From Acholeplasmatales bacterium (GTDB lineage Bacteria > Bacillota_I > Bacilli_A > Acholeplasmatales > Acholeplasmataceae): a stretch of 39,037 bases of DNA. The notes beneath the pieces were generated by a model. The model was not told where the DNA came from, made no database searches, and saw only the letters and a list, made by a program, of their open reading frames with translations. How positions within the stretch are numbered: the first letter of the stretch is position 1; every line of letters starts with the position of its first letter. A program made the position numbers and the translations under genes. The DNA lies in NCBI GenBank assembly GCA_031284585.1, contig JAITXT010000013.1, positions 1-39,037 of the forward strand, read 5' to 3'. Below, in pieces: positions 1 through 7,866 of the stretch.

Positions 1-257
1 ACTAGTTTAATATTATCGTAAGTATAATAAAACAAAATGAAAGGAATTATTATAGATGAGGAAAAGACAAAAACATGAAATAGACTACCCATATGATAAT
101 CATTAGAAAAATATCTCCAAACTAAATAAGTGGTTATATAAAAAAGACCTAAGATAATATTTAACCACCACTTTTTATTTGTTCTTTTATTAAAAATAGG
201 ATAAATAACGGCTAATCCAAAAACTACTAGACTAATAAGAATATCTAAATATATCAT
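1..257 (-). CDS. partial membrane protein, C-terminus outside window
   Basis: An open frame starts with ATG at 257 and runs off the left edge (85 codons visible). Its ATG overlaps the stop of the upstream gene in an ATGA arrangement, so the two are probably translationally coupled. The visible protein begins MIYLDILISLVVFGLAVIYP and holds about three hydrophobic segments (roughly residues 4-20, 33-46 and 62-79) separated by short basic or aromatic loops (NKRTNKKWW, WRYFSNDYH). I do not recognise the family. The coupling suggests it works with the YwaF-like protein encoded just before it. The alternative is that it is simply an unrelated small membrane protein in the same transcript. Confidence 0.65.
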   Translation of the reverse strand, partial: MIYLDILISLVVFGLAVIYPIFNKRTNKKWWLNIILGLFYITTYLVWRYFSNDYHMGSLFHVFVFSSSIIIPFILFYYTYDNIKL

Positions 258-1195
258 GATTCATTGTCTTGATTATTATTAATTTCTTTTTTTCTACTAA
301 AGAAACTTATAAAATCTTTAGGTAAATATTTAATTTCTTCTATCTTATCAAAAGGTAATATTATTAAAAACCAGAAAATAAATATTATCGGCAAGAATAA
401 TGCCATATATAACAAAGGTATAGGTATTAAATTATAGATAAAGTTAAATGGAATAGTATCACCTTTAACTGTCCATACTGAATTAAAATACCAAGTATTT
501 TCATTTAGACTAAGGTATTCTGGGTTTAAAGTCCAATTGAATATCATTGATAAAATAAATACTCCAACTAATAAAGATAATAATAATACAAAACTAGATC
601 CTACTAAACGATATTTAGGTTTAAATACACCTAGTAATACCATAAGAAGTGGAATTGCAAAAAATACAAAGTGATTATAATAATAATCAAAAAATATCCA
701 TGGATTAGGCCAAGCAAAGTTTACAGATAATATAATTCCAAAGAAAGCTCCAAGCATTAGGGTACTAAAACCAAATTGTTTCCAAAATGGTTTTTTACTC
801 TTCAAATAAATAGGAATGAAATAAATATTTAATCCACATAAACTCCAAGGAAAAGCACCATAAATCCATCTTGCGACATTAAAATGAGTGCTACTAGAAT
901 CAAGTAATAAGTAGTTTGCGAATTTAACTACTCCATCAGGAGAAGTAACATTTTGATAGTTAGCACTAAGAGGTGTAAACCAAAATACTAGGTTTAAGAT
1001 TTTATTAGCTAGAGCTACAAAATACAAACACCAAAGTAGAGTCATAATACTTTTTTTGCTTTTTTTTCTAAAAAGAAAATATAGTAGAACTATAGTAGAT
1101 GCCATTAGTAACAATATTATAAAGTAGGTGAGTGAGAACCACTTAACATTTAAAATACTACTATCCCAATTTGCTCCAAAAATCCAATCAAACAT
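254..1195 (-). CDS. YwaF/TMEM164-like polytopic membrane protein
   Basis: The 313-residue protein has about seven to eight hydrophobic segments across its length and a short polar tail. The stretch FPWSLCGLNIYFIPIYL (about residues 115-131) and the later NHFVFF segment resemble the Cys and His positions conserved in the YwaF/TP0381 family, to which eukaryotic TMEM164 belongs. In TMEM164 such a Cys/His pair has been linked to lipid acyl transfer; applying that here is inference. The start is firm: AAAGGAGG lies about 6 nt before ATG at 1195. It is the first gene of a coupled pair with the truncated ORF at the left edge. It could also be another unrelated multi-pass protein, because family membership rests on motif recall only. 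Confidence 0.6.
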   Translation of the reverse strand: MFDWIFGANWDSSILNVKWFSLTYFIILLLMASTIVLLYFLFRKKSKKSIMTLLWCLYFVALANKILNLVFWFTPLSANYQNVTSPDGVVKFANYLLLDSSSTHFNVARWIYGAFPWSLCGLNIYFIPIYLKSKKPFWKQFGFSTLMLGAFFGIILSVNFAWPNPWIFFDYYYNHFVFFAIPLLMVLLGVFKPKYRLVGSSFVLLLSLLVGVFILSMIFNWTLNPEYLSLNENTWYFNSVWTVKGDTIPFNFIYNLIPIPLLYMALFLPIIFIFWFLIILPFDKIEEIKYLPKDFISFFSRKKEINNNQDNES

Positions 1196-1243
1196 ATGAA
1201 CCTCCTTTGTGGGTAATGATGAAAAACTATACTACATAGTGGA

Positions 1244-1249
1244 ATTATA
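1244..1249 (-). promoter_or_regulatory. -10 element for the YwaF-like gene
   Basis: The minus strand reads TTGTATAAT, a perfect -10 hexamer about 49 nt upstream of the ATG at 1195. No good -35 is seen. The same TTGTATAAT form precedes the tRNA, the 2605 gene and the pectinase gene, which suggests a preferred promoter type in this genome. Confidence 0.45.
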
Positions 1250-1429
1250 CAACATATTTTGATATCTTGATAGCTAATTGCAATTTTTCAAAACATGGAC
1301 TTTACAAAATCTTTATAATCACTATTATTGATTAATTCATTTTGGTTATCTCACTACTGTGAAAAAGCGTAAATTTTAATTTATTATATTGTATAGAATT
1401 CAAAACTTATAGTAATTTTTTTATCTATA

Positions 1430-1473
1430 AAAAAACTAACGACTTGTCTAAGATTATAAATCGCTAGTTTTTT
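1430..1473 (-). terminator. rho-independent terminator
   Basis: Inverted arms at 1430-1442 and 1461-1473 can form a 13-bp stem on the minus transcript (AAAAAACTAGCGA against TCGTTAGTTTTTT, one G-U pair) around an 18-nt loop, ending in a T run. It lies 27 nt after the stop of the zinc-ribbon protein gene. The A/T symmetry means it could act in both directions. Confidence 0.7.
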
Positions 1474-1499
1474 ACATGAAATGACTTGAAGTTTTTTAA

Positions 1500-1973
1500 T
1501 TAGTTCTTAATGATTGCTCCACAATTTGAACAATGATGATCTAGTTTAGAGATAGTTGCTCCACAATATTTGCATTTTAGTCCATTTACATCTTCTATTA
1601 TTTTTTCGTTTAAGATGAGAGATGTTCTATCTTTATTGAAAGAATAACCAAACACATAGACATTTAAGATGGAAGTTATCATTGGAATGAGTTTTCTAAC
1701 TTTTATGTTCAAATTAGAAGCAATTACAGATAAATCTAAGATACCTGATTCTATTTGTCTTATTATTTTTATTTTATCTAGAAGTGTTGGATAAAAAGAC
1801 CACATAAGTGTTGCTCCATAAAAACCTGAACCTGCTAAAATAATACCTATCACAAGAAGAAAGACATTTCCTAAGGCACCAAAGATAGTTGCTACTACAC
1901 CAATTGGTAAAAAAATACTAAACATAACAGAAAGCATTAAATAAATTTTTTTCTTCTTCTCTAATTTTTGCAT
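1500..1973 (-). CDS. two-TM membrane protein with C-terminal zinc ribbon
   Basis: The 157-residue protein has a lysine-rich start (MQKLEKKKK), two hydrophobic segments (about 10-31 and 36-58), a cytosolic helical part (about 68-100) that could be a small helix-turn-helix-like domain, and a C-terminal ribbon with CKYC and CSNC pairs that should bind one zinc ion. The start is supported by GAGGG 6 nt upstream of ATG. No specific family is recognised; small membrane proteins ending in a zinc ribbon are common in Firmicutes and mostly uncharacterised. It is divergent from the tRNA gene and has its own terminator, so it is probably monocistronic. Confidence 0.75.
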   Translation of the reverse strand: MQKLEKKKKIYLMLSVMFSIFLPIGVVATIFGALGNVFLLVIGIILAGSGFYGATLMWSFYPTLLDKIKIIRQIESGILDLSVIASNLNIKVRKLIPMITSILNVYVFGYSFNKDRTSLILNEKIIEDVNGLKCKYCGATISKLDHHCSNCGAIIKN

Positions 1974-2020
1974 AATTCCCTCGATTTATTCAAAAAAAAG
2001 ATATTTAAACTTTTTTCTTG

Positions 2021-2026
2021 TATAAT
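2021..2026 (+). promoter_or_regulatory. -10 element of the tRNA-Arg promoter
   Basis: A perfect TATAAT preceded by TTG lies 18 nt before the tRNA 5' end, which places transcription start about 11 nt upstream of the mature end. No clear -35 hexamer is visible at the expected distance. Confidence 0.6.
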
Positions 2027-2044
2027 AAATATGCACAAATTTTT

Positions 2045-2120
2045 GGGCGAGTAGCTCAGTGGATAGAGCAATAGCCTTCTAAGCTATCGGTCGAAGGTTC
2101 GAGTCCTTTCTCGCTCGCCA
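2045..2120 (+). tRNA. tRNA-Arg (anticodon TCT)
   Basis: A complete 76-nt cloverleaf can be folded. The acceptor stem GGGCGAG pairs with CTCGCTC (one G-U), the D arm contains AGCTCAGTGGATAGAGC, the anticodon stem ATAGC/GCTAT closes the loop CTTCTAA, giving anticodon TCT, and the T loop is GGTTCGAGTCC-like. CCA is encoded. It reads AGA codons, by far the most frequent arginine codon in the genes of this window. It stands alone between its own promoter and terminator. Confidence 0.97.
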
Positions 2121-2131
2121 TTAATTAGTCT

Positions 2132-2163
2132 ATACTTACAAGGAAACTTGTAAGTATTTTTTA
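2132..2163 (+). terminator. rho-independent terminator after tRNA-Arg
   Basis: A perfect 11-bp stem (2132-2142 with 2147-2157) closes a GAAA tetraloop and is followed by six T residues. It begins 11 nt after the tRNA CCA end. Confidence 0.93.
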
Positions 2164-2185
2164 TTTATAAAGCAAATATCTTTTA

Positions 2186-2410
2186 TTAATAACGATAATT
2201 CTTTTTGGTTTGGAATTTCATTTCTAAAACATCACATACTTCTTCAATTGAATATTTTTCAACGTAAAGTAATTCTTTGATGTAATCTTCAAATTTCTTC
2301 ATATTAAATAATAAAATTTTATCATCAATATGTCGATCTTGAAGTTTAAATGCAATTTCCTTGAAGTTTGAGTCTTCTAAACTGTTTACAAATTTCAATA
2401 ATTCTGACAT
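2186..2410 (-). CDS. small acidic/basic protein of unknown function
   Basis: This 74-residue ORF has a strong ribosome binding site (GGAGG about 8 nt before ATG), typical codon use and a TATAAA-like -10 about 25 nt upstream of the SD, which together support a real gene. The protein is predicted mainly helical with no signal peptide or membrane segment. A C-terminal stretch (VEKYSIEEVCDVLEMKF, about residues 50-66) looks like the two helices of a small helix-turn-helix, so a regulatory role is possible but not shown. No family is recognised. Confidence 0.65.
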   Translation of the reverse strand: MSELLKFVNSLEDSNFKEIAFKLQDRHIDDKILLFNMKKFEDYIKELLYVEKYSIEEVCDVLEMKFQTKKNYRY

Positions 2411-2571
2411 TTTACTTCCTCCGTTACTTATATTTTATAGTATTTATTTATTTTATCTCTAAATTAGTCTTATTTTTATAATTTTCTATATTTTTATAAT
2501 AATATTTATGTATTAAATAAAAAACGCAAATAACTCATTGCTAAAATAAGTGATTTTTTAAAAAATAATTG

Positions 2572-2577
2572 TATAAT
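2572..2577 (+). promoter_or_regulatory. -10 element for the 2605 gene
   Basis: TTGTATAAT gives a consensus -10 hexamer 28 nt before the ATG at 2605, with TAGAGG as ribosome binding site between them. No convincing -35 is visible. Confidence 0.5.
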
Positions 2578-2604
2578 TTATAAATATAAGTTAATAGAGG
2601 TTTT

Positions 2605-3396
2605 ATGATAGATAAGAAAAAAGATAAAGTATTAATAGGATTATCACTACTAGACACAAGCGATTTAGGTGTCGCAATAGTTTTAAATTTAGAGACTTAT
2701 ATCGGTAGATTAGTTAATCCGCGGATAGATTTAAATTATGTTTTGTTTGATGTTTTATGGGATTTAGAAGAAAAATCTGATGAAGTAGTTAAATTTCATG
2801 AATTTAAAAAGATAAAGTATGTTGGTCCTTACAGAGTTATTCTAGGTAATGTTGGAATACTTGGTTGGCGTGAAGTTATTATTAAAGAAATAATTGATGA
2901 TTTATTGGTTGTAGAATATATACCAGATGATGATTTTGATGAACTTATCTTACTTAATGATTATTACGGAAGAGTTTCTAATCATGTTTTAAAACTTTGC
3001 AGCGATTTAGAGAATGCTAATATTGAATATAAATACAATTATTTACCATTTAATGAAGGAATTTATAAAGGCAAGAATTTAAAACAAAAATATCCTATTC
3101 CTATCTTTAATATTGGTTTAGATTTAGAAGTATTAATTAGATTAAATTGTATCTACTGGGTTAAAATATATTTAAGCAAAGATGAAATACTAAATCTTGA
3201 TTTAGAGTATCTTAATAATAAATACCATTTTGATATTTACGGAAGTGAAATACCTTTTAAAGAATATTATTTTAATGGAGATAACATTAATATAGTTCCA
3301 TCTAAAATTAATAGTTCTAAAGAATCTTCATTCATCATTAGTTTTAATATTAATAGTTTTGATTATGAAGAAATATTTTTTGATTTTAACAAGTAA
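2605..3396 (+). CDS. orphan cytosolic protein of unknown function
   Basis: The 263-residue protein has no signal peptide or membrane segment and is rich in Asp, Glu, Asn and Ile. The N-terminal third (about 9-100) reads as alternating strands with two runs, IGLSLLDTSDLGVAIVLN and YVGPYRVILGNVGILGW, suggesting a beta-rich fold. The remainder is mixed. ATG at 2605 is supported by TAGAGG 6 nt upstream and a consensus -10. It converges on the HAD phosphatase gene with only 6 nt between the stops, and no terminator is visible there. I do not recognise a family or catalytic motif. Confidence 0.7.
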   Translation: MIDKKKDKVLIGLSLLDTSDLGVAIVLNLETYIGRLVNPRIDLNYVLFDVLWDLEEKSDEVVKFHEFKKIKYVGPYRVILGNVGILGWREVIIKEIIDDLLVVEYIPDDDFDELILLNDYYGRVSNHVLKLCSDLENANIEYKYNYLPFNEGIYKGKNLKQKYPIPIFNIGLDLEVLIRLNCIYWVKIYLSKDEILNLDLEYLNNKYHFDIYGSEIPFKEYYFNGDNINIVPSKINSSKESSFIISFNINSFDYEEIFFDFNK

Positions 3397-3402
3397 AAAA
3401 TA

Positions 3403-4221
3403 CTAACTCTTGATATTTAGAATTGAAGAAAGAGCGAGTATTACTCCATCGTTTGCATTATCATATTCAGTAATATATTTAATTCCATCTAATTTTGAAA
3501 GTCTAGAATCTTTCATTGCATAGCCATATTTTGCTTCTTTAACCATCTCAAGATCGTTTGCTCCATCGCCAAATGTAATTAGAGAATCTTCAGAAAGAGA
3601 AAATTCTTTTAGTAAGCTTTTTAAAGCACTTAATTTATTAACTCCCTTTTTTAAGATTTCGTAAACAAAAACTTCATTTCCTATTAAACCCCAACTTCGA
3701 AGATAAACATTTATTTCTGTCAATTCATTAAAATAGTTTAAGAATTCATTATTTTTATCTTTTTCAATAAAAGCTAAAATTGAAGTAATTGGAAGTTCAC
3801 CAAAACTTTTATTTGTTAAAAAATGTTTATATTCTTCCTGGGCGAAAAAATAAGTATTACACTTGGAATAATTACCAAATGCATAAATGTTTTTAGAAGT
3901 ACTAAAATATGAAGCAAAAAAGTAAGGACTTAAGTGTTCTTTAATAGTTTTAATATCTTTATCGCTAATATTAAATAAGGTTGGTTTTTTAGACTGATCT
4001 TTGGGATATGAAATATAGCCGCCAGAATCATTTATAAGAGGAGAATTAAGATCAATTTCATTGTAATAATCGATTGATGCATCAAAGCTTCTTCCTGTTG
4101 ATAAAACAACTATATGCCCCTCTTTTTCAGCTTTTTGTAGAAAATTTATAGTTTTAGATGTCAATTTCGACTCTTTATCTAGTAGTGTCCCATCTAAATC
4201 TATACCAATCAAATAACGCAT
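3403..4221 (-). CDS. Cof-type HAD phosphatase (subfamily IIB)
   Basis: This is a HAD-superfamily hydrolase of the Cof/YidA type, which typically dephosphorylates small phosphorylated metabolites; the substrate cannot be read from sequence. Motif I is DLDGTLLD near the N-terminus (residues 8-15), motif II is STGRS (about 41-45), and the terminal motif is GDGANDLEM. The cap lies between motif II and the C-terminal motifs. The usual NGA after motif II reads NDSGG. The start chosen is ATG at 4221, because GAGGTG lies 4 nt upstream; a GTG six codons earlier would place this ribosome binding site inside the coding region. The resulting 272 residues are normal for the family. Confidence 0.88.
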   Translation of the reverse strand: MRYLIGIDLDGTLLDKESKLTSKTINFLQKAEKEGHIVVLSTGRSFDASIDYYNEIDLNSPLINDSGGYISYPKDQSKKPTLFNISDKDIKTIKEHLSPYFFASYFSTSKNIYAFGNYSKCNTYFFAQEEYKHFLTNKSFGELPITSILAFIEKDKNNEFLNYFNELTEINVYLRSWGLIGNEVFVYEILKKGVNKLSALKSLLKEFSLSEDSLITFGDGANDLEMVKEAKYGYAMKDSRLSKLDGIKYITEYDNANDGVILALSSILNIKS

Positions 4222-4268
4222 TTTCACCTCTTTTTTCACTTTAATAATATTTTACACTACTTATCATT

Positions 4269-4274
4269 ATTTTA
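4269..4274 (-). promoter_or_regulatory. minus-strand half of a symmetrical divergent -10
   Basis: On the minus strand this reads TAAAAT, about 48 nt before the HAD phosphatase ATG at 4221. It mirrors the plus-strand TAAAAT at 4278-4283 across a TGG centre. A second candidate, TAAAAT within GTGTAAAATATT (about 4249-4254), lies closer to the gene, so the choice is uncertain. Confidence 0.35.
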
Positions 4275-4283
4275 TGGTAAAAT
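4275..4283 (+). promoter_or_regulatory. extended -10 (TGG-TAAAAT) of the ftsK operon
   Basis: TGGTAAAAT fits an extended -10 (TGN followed by the hexamer). A start near 4290 would lie just before the GAGGT at 4292-4296 and the GTG at 4304. The same TATGGTAAAATT string occurs before mgtC. Confidence 0.55.
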
Positions 4284-4303
4284 TATTTATTGAGGTAAAA
4301 AAA

Positions 4304-5104
4304 GTGATTTGTTTTAATATTGGGCCCTTTGAATTTGATATTTCTTCACTAATTAGTTTTGCGACAGGGCTTATATTTGGAGCAATAATCCTTTTTTTGG
4401 TTTATTTATATGCACTTGTAAAAAGTATAGATACAGGGATGAAACGAAAAGCCGTCGAGGAAGAAGATATTGATGTTAAAGAAATTATTCTTTTAATAAG
4501 AGATGCGGAAAAGCAATTTAAAGATAAAGAAGAACGAACTAATTTAGGATACGCAAAGCATCTCATTTCCATTTGTAGAGAACTTAGTACTGATATTTGT
4601 AAGAAATTTTATCCAAAATCAGATAAAGCGTATTTAGAATTAACTGTGGATGAGAGTTTCACTTTAATTCATTATATAACTAATAGAGTAGACGAACTTC
4701 TTTCAGGAAAAATTGTTAAGTTGTTTCGCGGTATGACGATTAAACAAATTTTTGATTTAAATAATACTAAAAATAAAATTGAAAATACGGGGATAGTCAA
4801 AGTTGCTAAAAAAACAAAAGCTGTCGAAATTTCAAAATCTATTCTTAAAGTTTTAAATGCTGTGAATCCTGTTTACTGGTTAAAAAAGGTAACTTTAGAT
4901 AGTGCAATGAGTATTATCTTAAATAAAATAGGAATTGCTATTATTAGAATTACCGGTGAAGAAACTTATAAGATTTACTCGAAAAAGATTTTTAAGACTG
5001 ATAGCGAAATTGATACTTCCGTAGATGACATTTATGACGAGTTGAATGAAGAACTAGCCAAGGAGTTTAGAGAAAGTGAAAAAGATATCAAATTCAAGAA
5101 GTGA
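4304..5104 (+). CDS. membrane-anchored protein coupled to the FtsK-like motor
   Basis: The 266-residue protein has one strong hydrophobic segment (about residues 13-37), then a long charged, mostly helical cytosolic part; no catalytic motif is recognised. GTG at 4304 is chosen because GAGGT lies 7 nt upstream, while an in-frame ATG at 4274 sits inside the probable -10 element and would not be transcribed. It is the first gene of an operon and overlaps the next gene (ftsK-like) by 29 nt. That FtsK protein lacks its own membrane domain, so an inferred role is as membrane anchor or partner for it. Confidence 0.72.
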   Translation: MICFNIGPFEFDISSLISFATGLIFGAIILFLVYLYALVKSIDTGMKRKAVEEEDIDVKEIILLIRDAEKQFKDKEERTNLGYAKHLISICRELSTDICKKFYPKSDKAYLELTVDESFTLIHYITNRVDELLSGKIVKLFRGMTIKQIFDLNNTKNKIENTGIVKVAKKTKAVEISKSILKVLNAVNPVYWLKKVTLDSAMSIILNKIGIAIIRITGEETYKIYSKKIFKTDSEIDTSVDDIYDELNEELAKEFRESEKDIKFKK

Positions 5105-7052
5105 AAAATTAGAAATAATTCAATTTGTTTCACTAATTGGAGAACAAGATAGTAGTAATTATGCTTATGAGGAATTTGTTTCCTCCCTTTTGGGTAAGGT
5201 GCGAGATGAGAAGAAAGAACGTACTACGGGAATAACAAAAGAAAAATATGAACTATTCACCGAAGATGGTGGTGAAAATGCTAGGCGGAAAGAAAAAGAA
5301 AAGACTGGACATTTATTTAATGAGTTCACAAGAATCACTAAAAAAGACGTTGAGGATGCTTATAAAAGACCTTACGAGGTTGTAAAAGGTGAAAAAAATA
5401 TTCGTAAAACAGAAGTTATAAATAATAACTTTGAACCCGAAGAAGAGATTAAACTAGATAATTTTAATAGTTACCCAGAAAATGAACAAAAAATTGAAGA
5501 AGATCTAAAAATTTATAGTGTTAAAGATATTCATAAATTTGAGAATTCTACTCCACTTATCAAAACTATAAAAGTAGAAGATGAAACTAATAGTGAGGAA
5601 GAAGAGGTTTATGAAGTACCTGATGATGGAATATATCATTTTCCTCTTCCTGATTTATTATCTAAAAATGATAATCTTGATTTTGATAATAAACCTGAAT
5701 GGTTGCTTAGAAATATTGAGATTATAAATGAAACTTTGAGTGCTAGAGGAATTGATGGTAAAGTAACTTCTACTCGGAAAGGTCCTAGAGTAACTAGATA
5801 TGAGATTTCTCTCTCTGCAGAAACTAATGTAAATATTTTTAAATCAAATGAAAAAAACTTTCAACTTGCACTTGCTGCAGAATCTATTAATATTATGGCT
5901 CCTATTCCTGGAAAGAGTGCTGCGGGAATAGAAATTCCTAATAGTATTAAAGATGAAGTTAAATTAGGTGATTGTGTTAATCAACCTGGATTCTTAAATG
6001 ATAGAAGTAATCTTTTAAAAATTCCATTAGGAATTACAATTGATGGAGAAGTAATTTATTTTAATTTAAATAAAATGCCTCATGGTTTAATAGCTGGAAC
6101 TTCAGGTTCTGGTAAAAGTGTTTTTATTGATACTGTTATTGTTTCTTTATTGCTTAGAAATAGACCTGATCAATTGAAACTAATCTTAATTGATCCTAAA
6201 TTTACCGGTTTGAATATTTACAGAGATTTACCGCATTTAGCTTGTCCTGTTATTACAGATATGAAACTTGCTAGAAGTTCTTTTGAATGGGCGATTGATC
6301 TCATGGAATCAAGATACAGAAAGTTAAAAGAGAATGATTGTAGAGATGCTGATAGTTTTAATAGAGCTATTCAGGACGGGATAATTGCTGAGGCCAAAAT
6401 GTATAGTCTACTAATTATTATTGAAGAATTTTCTGATCTAGTTGGACAAGTTAAAGATATTGTAGAATTAGTAATTAGGTTAGCTCAAAAAGCAAGAGCT
6501 GCAAATATTCATTTGTTAATTGCAGTTCAAAGACCTACGGTTGATATAATTAATGGTTCAATTAAAGGTAATCTTGATACTAGATTTGCGTTTAAAACTT
6601 TTTCAAATAGTGACTCTCAAGTTATACTTGATCAACCTGGAGCTGAAAAGTTACTTGGATATGGAGATATGATTTACAAAAAGGAAGGAAAATTCATTAG
6701 AGTTCAAGCTCCTTATGTCGATGAATCAGATATTAAAAAAGTTACTAATTTTATTAAACGTTATAATGATAGTATGTATTTATTTTATCCGAGTGATTCT
6801 ATATTGAGTTCATACTCAAGAAGTCTTCCTCATCCTAAAACAGAAGCTATCTTAAAGTATATAATAGAGAAGAAAAAAGCTTCTAAAAATGATATTATGG
6901 AAGAGTTTAATCTCGCTTACAGTACGGTTATTCCTATTTTTGAAGAGTTCGAAAATAAGAATATTATTAGAAAAGAAGAAGGTACTAGAGCGAGTACTAT
7001 TTTAGTATCTAATTTTGAGGAGGGAAAGAGAAAATTATATGAAAAAAAGTAG
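5076..7052 (+). CDS. ftsK: soluble FtsK/SpoIIIE-family DNA translocase
   Basis: FtsK/SpoIIIE is a hexameric ATP-driven DNA pump for chromosome segregation. Residues 1 to about 190 are acidic, low-complexity linker with no transmembrane helices. The alpha/beta motor follows with Walker A GTSGSGKS (K347), the IDPK strand, a Walker B reading IIIEEF (E450-E451, where the family normally has Asp-Glu), and the conserved ILDQPGAEKLLGYGDM stretch. A C-terminal winged-helix gamma domain (about 590-650, from PKTEAILKYI) is present. GTG at 5076 has AAGGAG 10 nt upstream. At 658 residues it matches family members minus the membrane domain. It overlaps both neighbours, lying between a single-TM protein and signal peptidase. 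Confidence 0.92.
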   Translation: MKKISNSRSEKLEIIQFVSLIGEQDSSNYAYEEFVSSLLGKVRDEKKERTTGITKEKYELFTEDGGENARRKEKEKTGHLFNEFTRITKKDVEDAYKRPYEVVKGEKNIRKTEVINNNFEPEEEIKLDNFNSYPENEQKIEEDLKIYSVKDIHKFENSTPLIKTIKVEDETNSEEEEVYEVPDDGIYHFPLPDLLSKNDNLDFDNKPEWLLRNIEIINETLSARGIDGKVTSTRKGPRVTRYEISLSAETNVNIFKSNEKNFQLALAAESINIMAPIPGKSAAGIEIPNSIKDEVKLGDCVNQPGFLNDRSNLLKIPLGITIDGEVIYFNLNKMPHGLIAGTSGSGKSVFIDTVIVSLLLRNRPDQLKLILIDPKFTGLNIYRDLPHLACPVITDMKLARSSFEWAIDLMESRYRKLKENDCRDADSFNRAIQDGIIAEAKMYSLLIIIEEFSDLVGQVKDIVELVIRLAQKARAANIHLLIAVQRPTVDIINGSIKGNLDTRFAFKTFSNSDSQVILDQPGAEKLLGYGDMIYKKEGKFIRVQAPYVDESDIKKVTNFIKRYNDSMYLFYPSDSILSSYSRSLPHPKTEAILKYIIEKKKASKNDIMEEFNLAYSTVIPIFEEFENKNIIRKEEGTRASTILVSNFEEGKRKLYEKK

Positions 7053-7866
7053 CATGATAGTTAGTATAGTTATATTTTCATTATCTATTGTAGTAAGTAC
7101 TATTCTTCTTATTCTTGATATTAGTTCTTGGATACTACCTTGGGTTATTACTGTCTTATTTATTACATCATTAGTTGGTCTAATTTCAAATTTAATTTTA
7201 ATTATTTTTAATAACAAATTAACTAAAAAAATAGATTCTGATTTTATTTTATTTTCTACTAAACATAAAATACTAGAAGATAATACTAATAATAGTTTTT
7301 TTTCTTGGTTTGATTTTGTATTGAGATGTTTTGCATTAGTTTTCTTTGTTTTATCTTTTATTCTAGTTCCTGGTCAAGTAGAACAATCATCAATGAATCC
7401 TACTTTATCATCAGGAGATAGAGTTTTAATTTATCATTTTTCCTATGAGGCTAAAAGAGGAGATATTATTGCAATTAAGATTTATGAGAAAGATTATCCA
7501 GCCATGAATAAGTCTTTATTTGAAAATGGAGAAACAAGTCTAGTAAAAAGAGTTGCAGGTCTTCCAGGAGATAAAATTACTTTTCAGGTTTTAGAATCTG
7601 ATGAATACTGTGTTTTAATTAATGGTACAATTGTTAAAAGTGTTTTGAATAATGGGACTTCTTATATTTATAAAATTAATAGGGATGGAGTTATCTTATT
7701 ACAAGATGAATTAGATATAAATAATCAAATAAAAGAGAACTTTTTCTTTGTTTTAGGTGATAATGCTAATAACAGTGTTGATTCTAGAACTTTTGGGTTG
7801 ATAAAAAAAGAAAGTATTTTAGGTAAAATTATTTTTTCACTTATACCTTTTAAAGGAGTAAATTAG
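7039..7866 (+). CDS. lepB: signal peptidase I
   Basis: This membrane serine protease removes signal peptides from exported proteins. Two or three N-terminal hydrophobic segments (about 6-27, 30-55, 92-112) precede the catalytic domain. The nucleophile is S118 in QSSMNPTL; the general base is K170 in LVKRVAGLPGD; the C-terminal box is GDNANNSVDSRTFG. The 275 residues start at ATG 7039; an in-frame TTG at 7015 lies within the AGGAGGG that forms the ribosome binding site, so it is rejected. The gene overlaps ftsK by 14 nt and shares one base with the next start (TAGTG). The pectinase at 18384 is a plausible substrate. Confidence 0.95.
   Translation: MKKSSMIVSIVIFSLSIVVSTILLILDISSWILPWVITVLFITSLVGLISNLILIIFNNKLTKKIDSDFILFSTKHKILEDNTNNSFFSWFDFVLRCFALVFFVLSFILVPGQVEQSSMNPTLSSGDRVLIYHFSYEAKRGDIIAIKIYEKDYPAMNKSLFENGETSLVKRVAGLPGDKITFQVLESDEYCVLINGTIVKSVLNNGTSYIYKINRDGVILLQDELDINNQIKENFFFVLGDNANNSVDSRTFGLIKKESILGKIIFSLIPFKGVN

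Larger units (their letters stand above)
1196..1499. other. intergenic region without a gene
   Basis: This stretch of about 304 nt lies between two minus-strand genes. It holds the promoter of the YwaF-like gene at its left end and the terminator of the zinc-ribbon gene at its right end. The middle (about 1260-1425) is AT-rich, and I see no ORF with a ribosome binding site, repeat or RNA fold that I can support. Confidence 0.6.
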
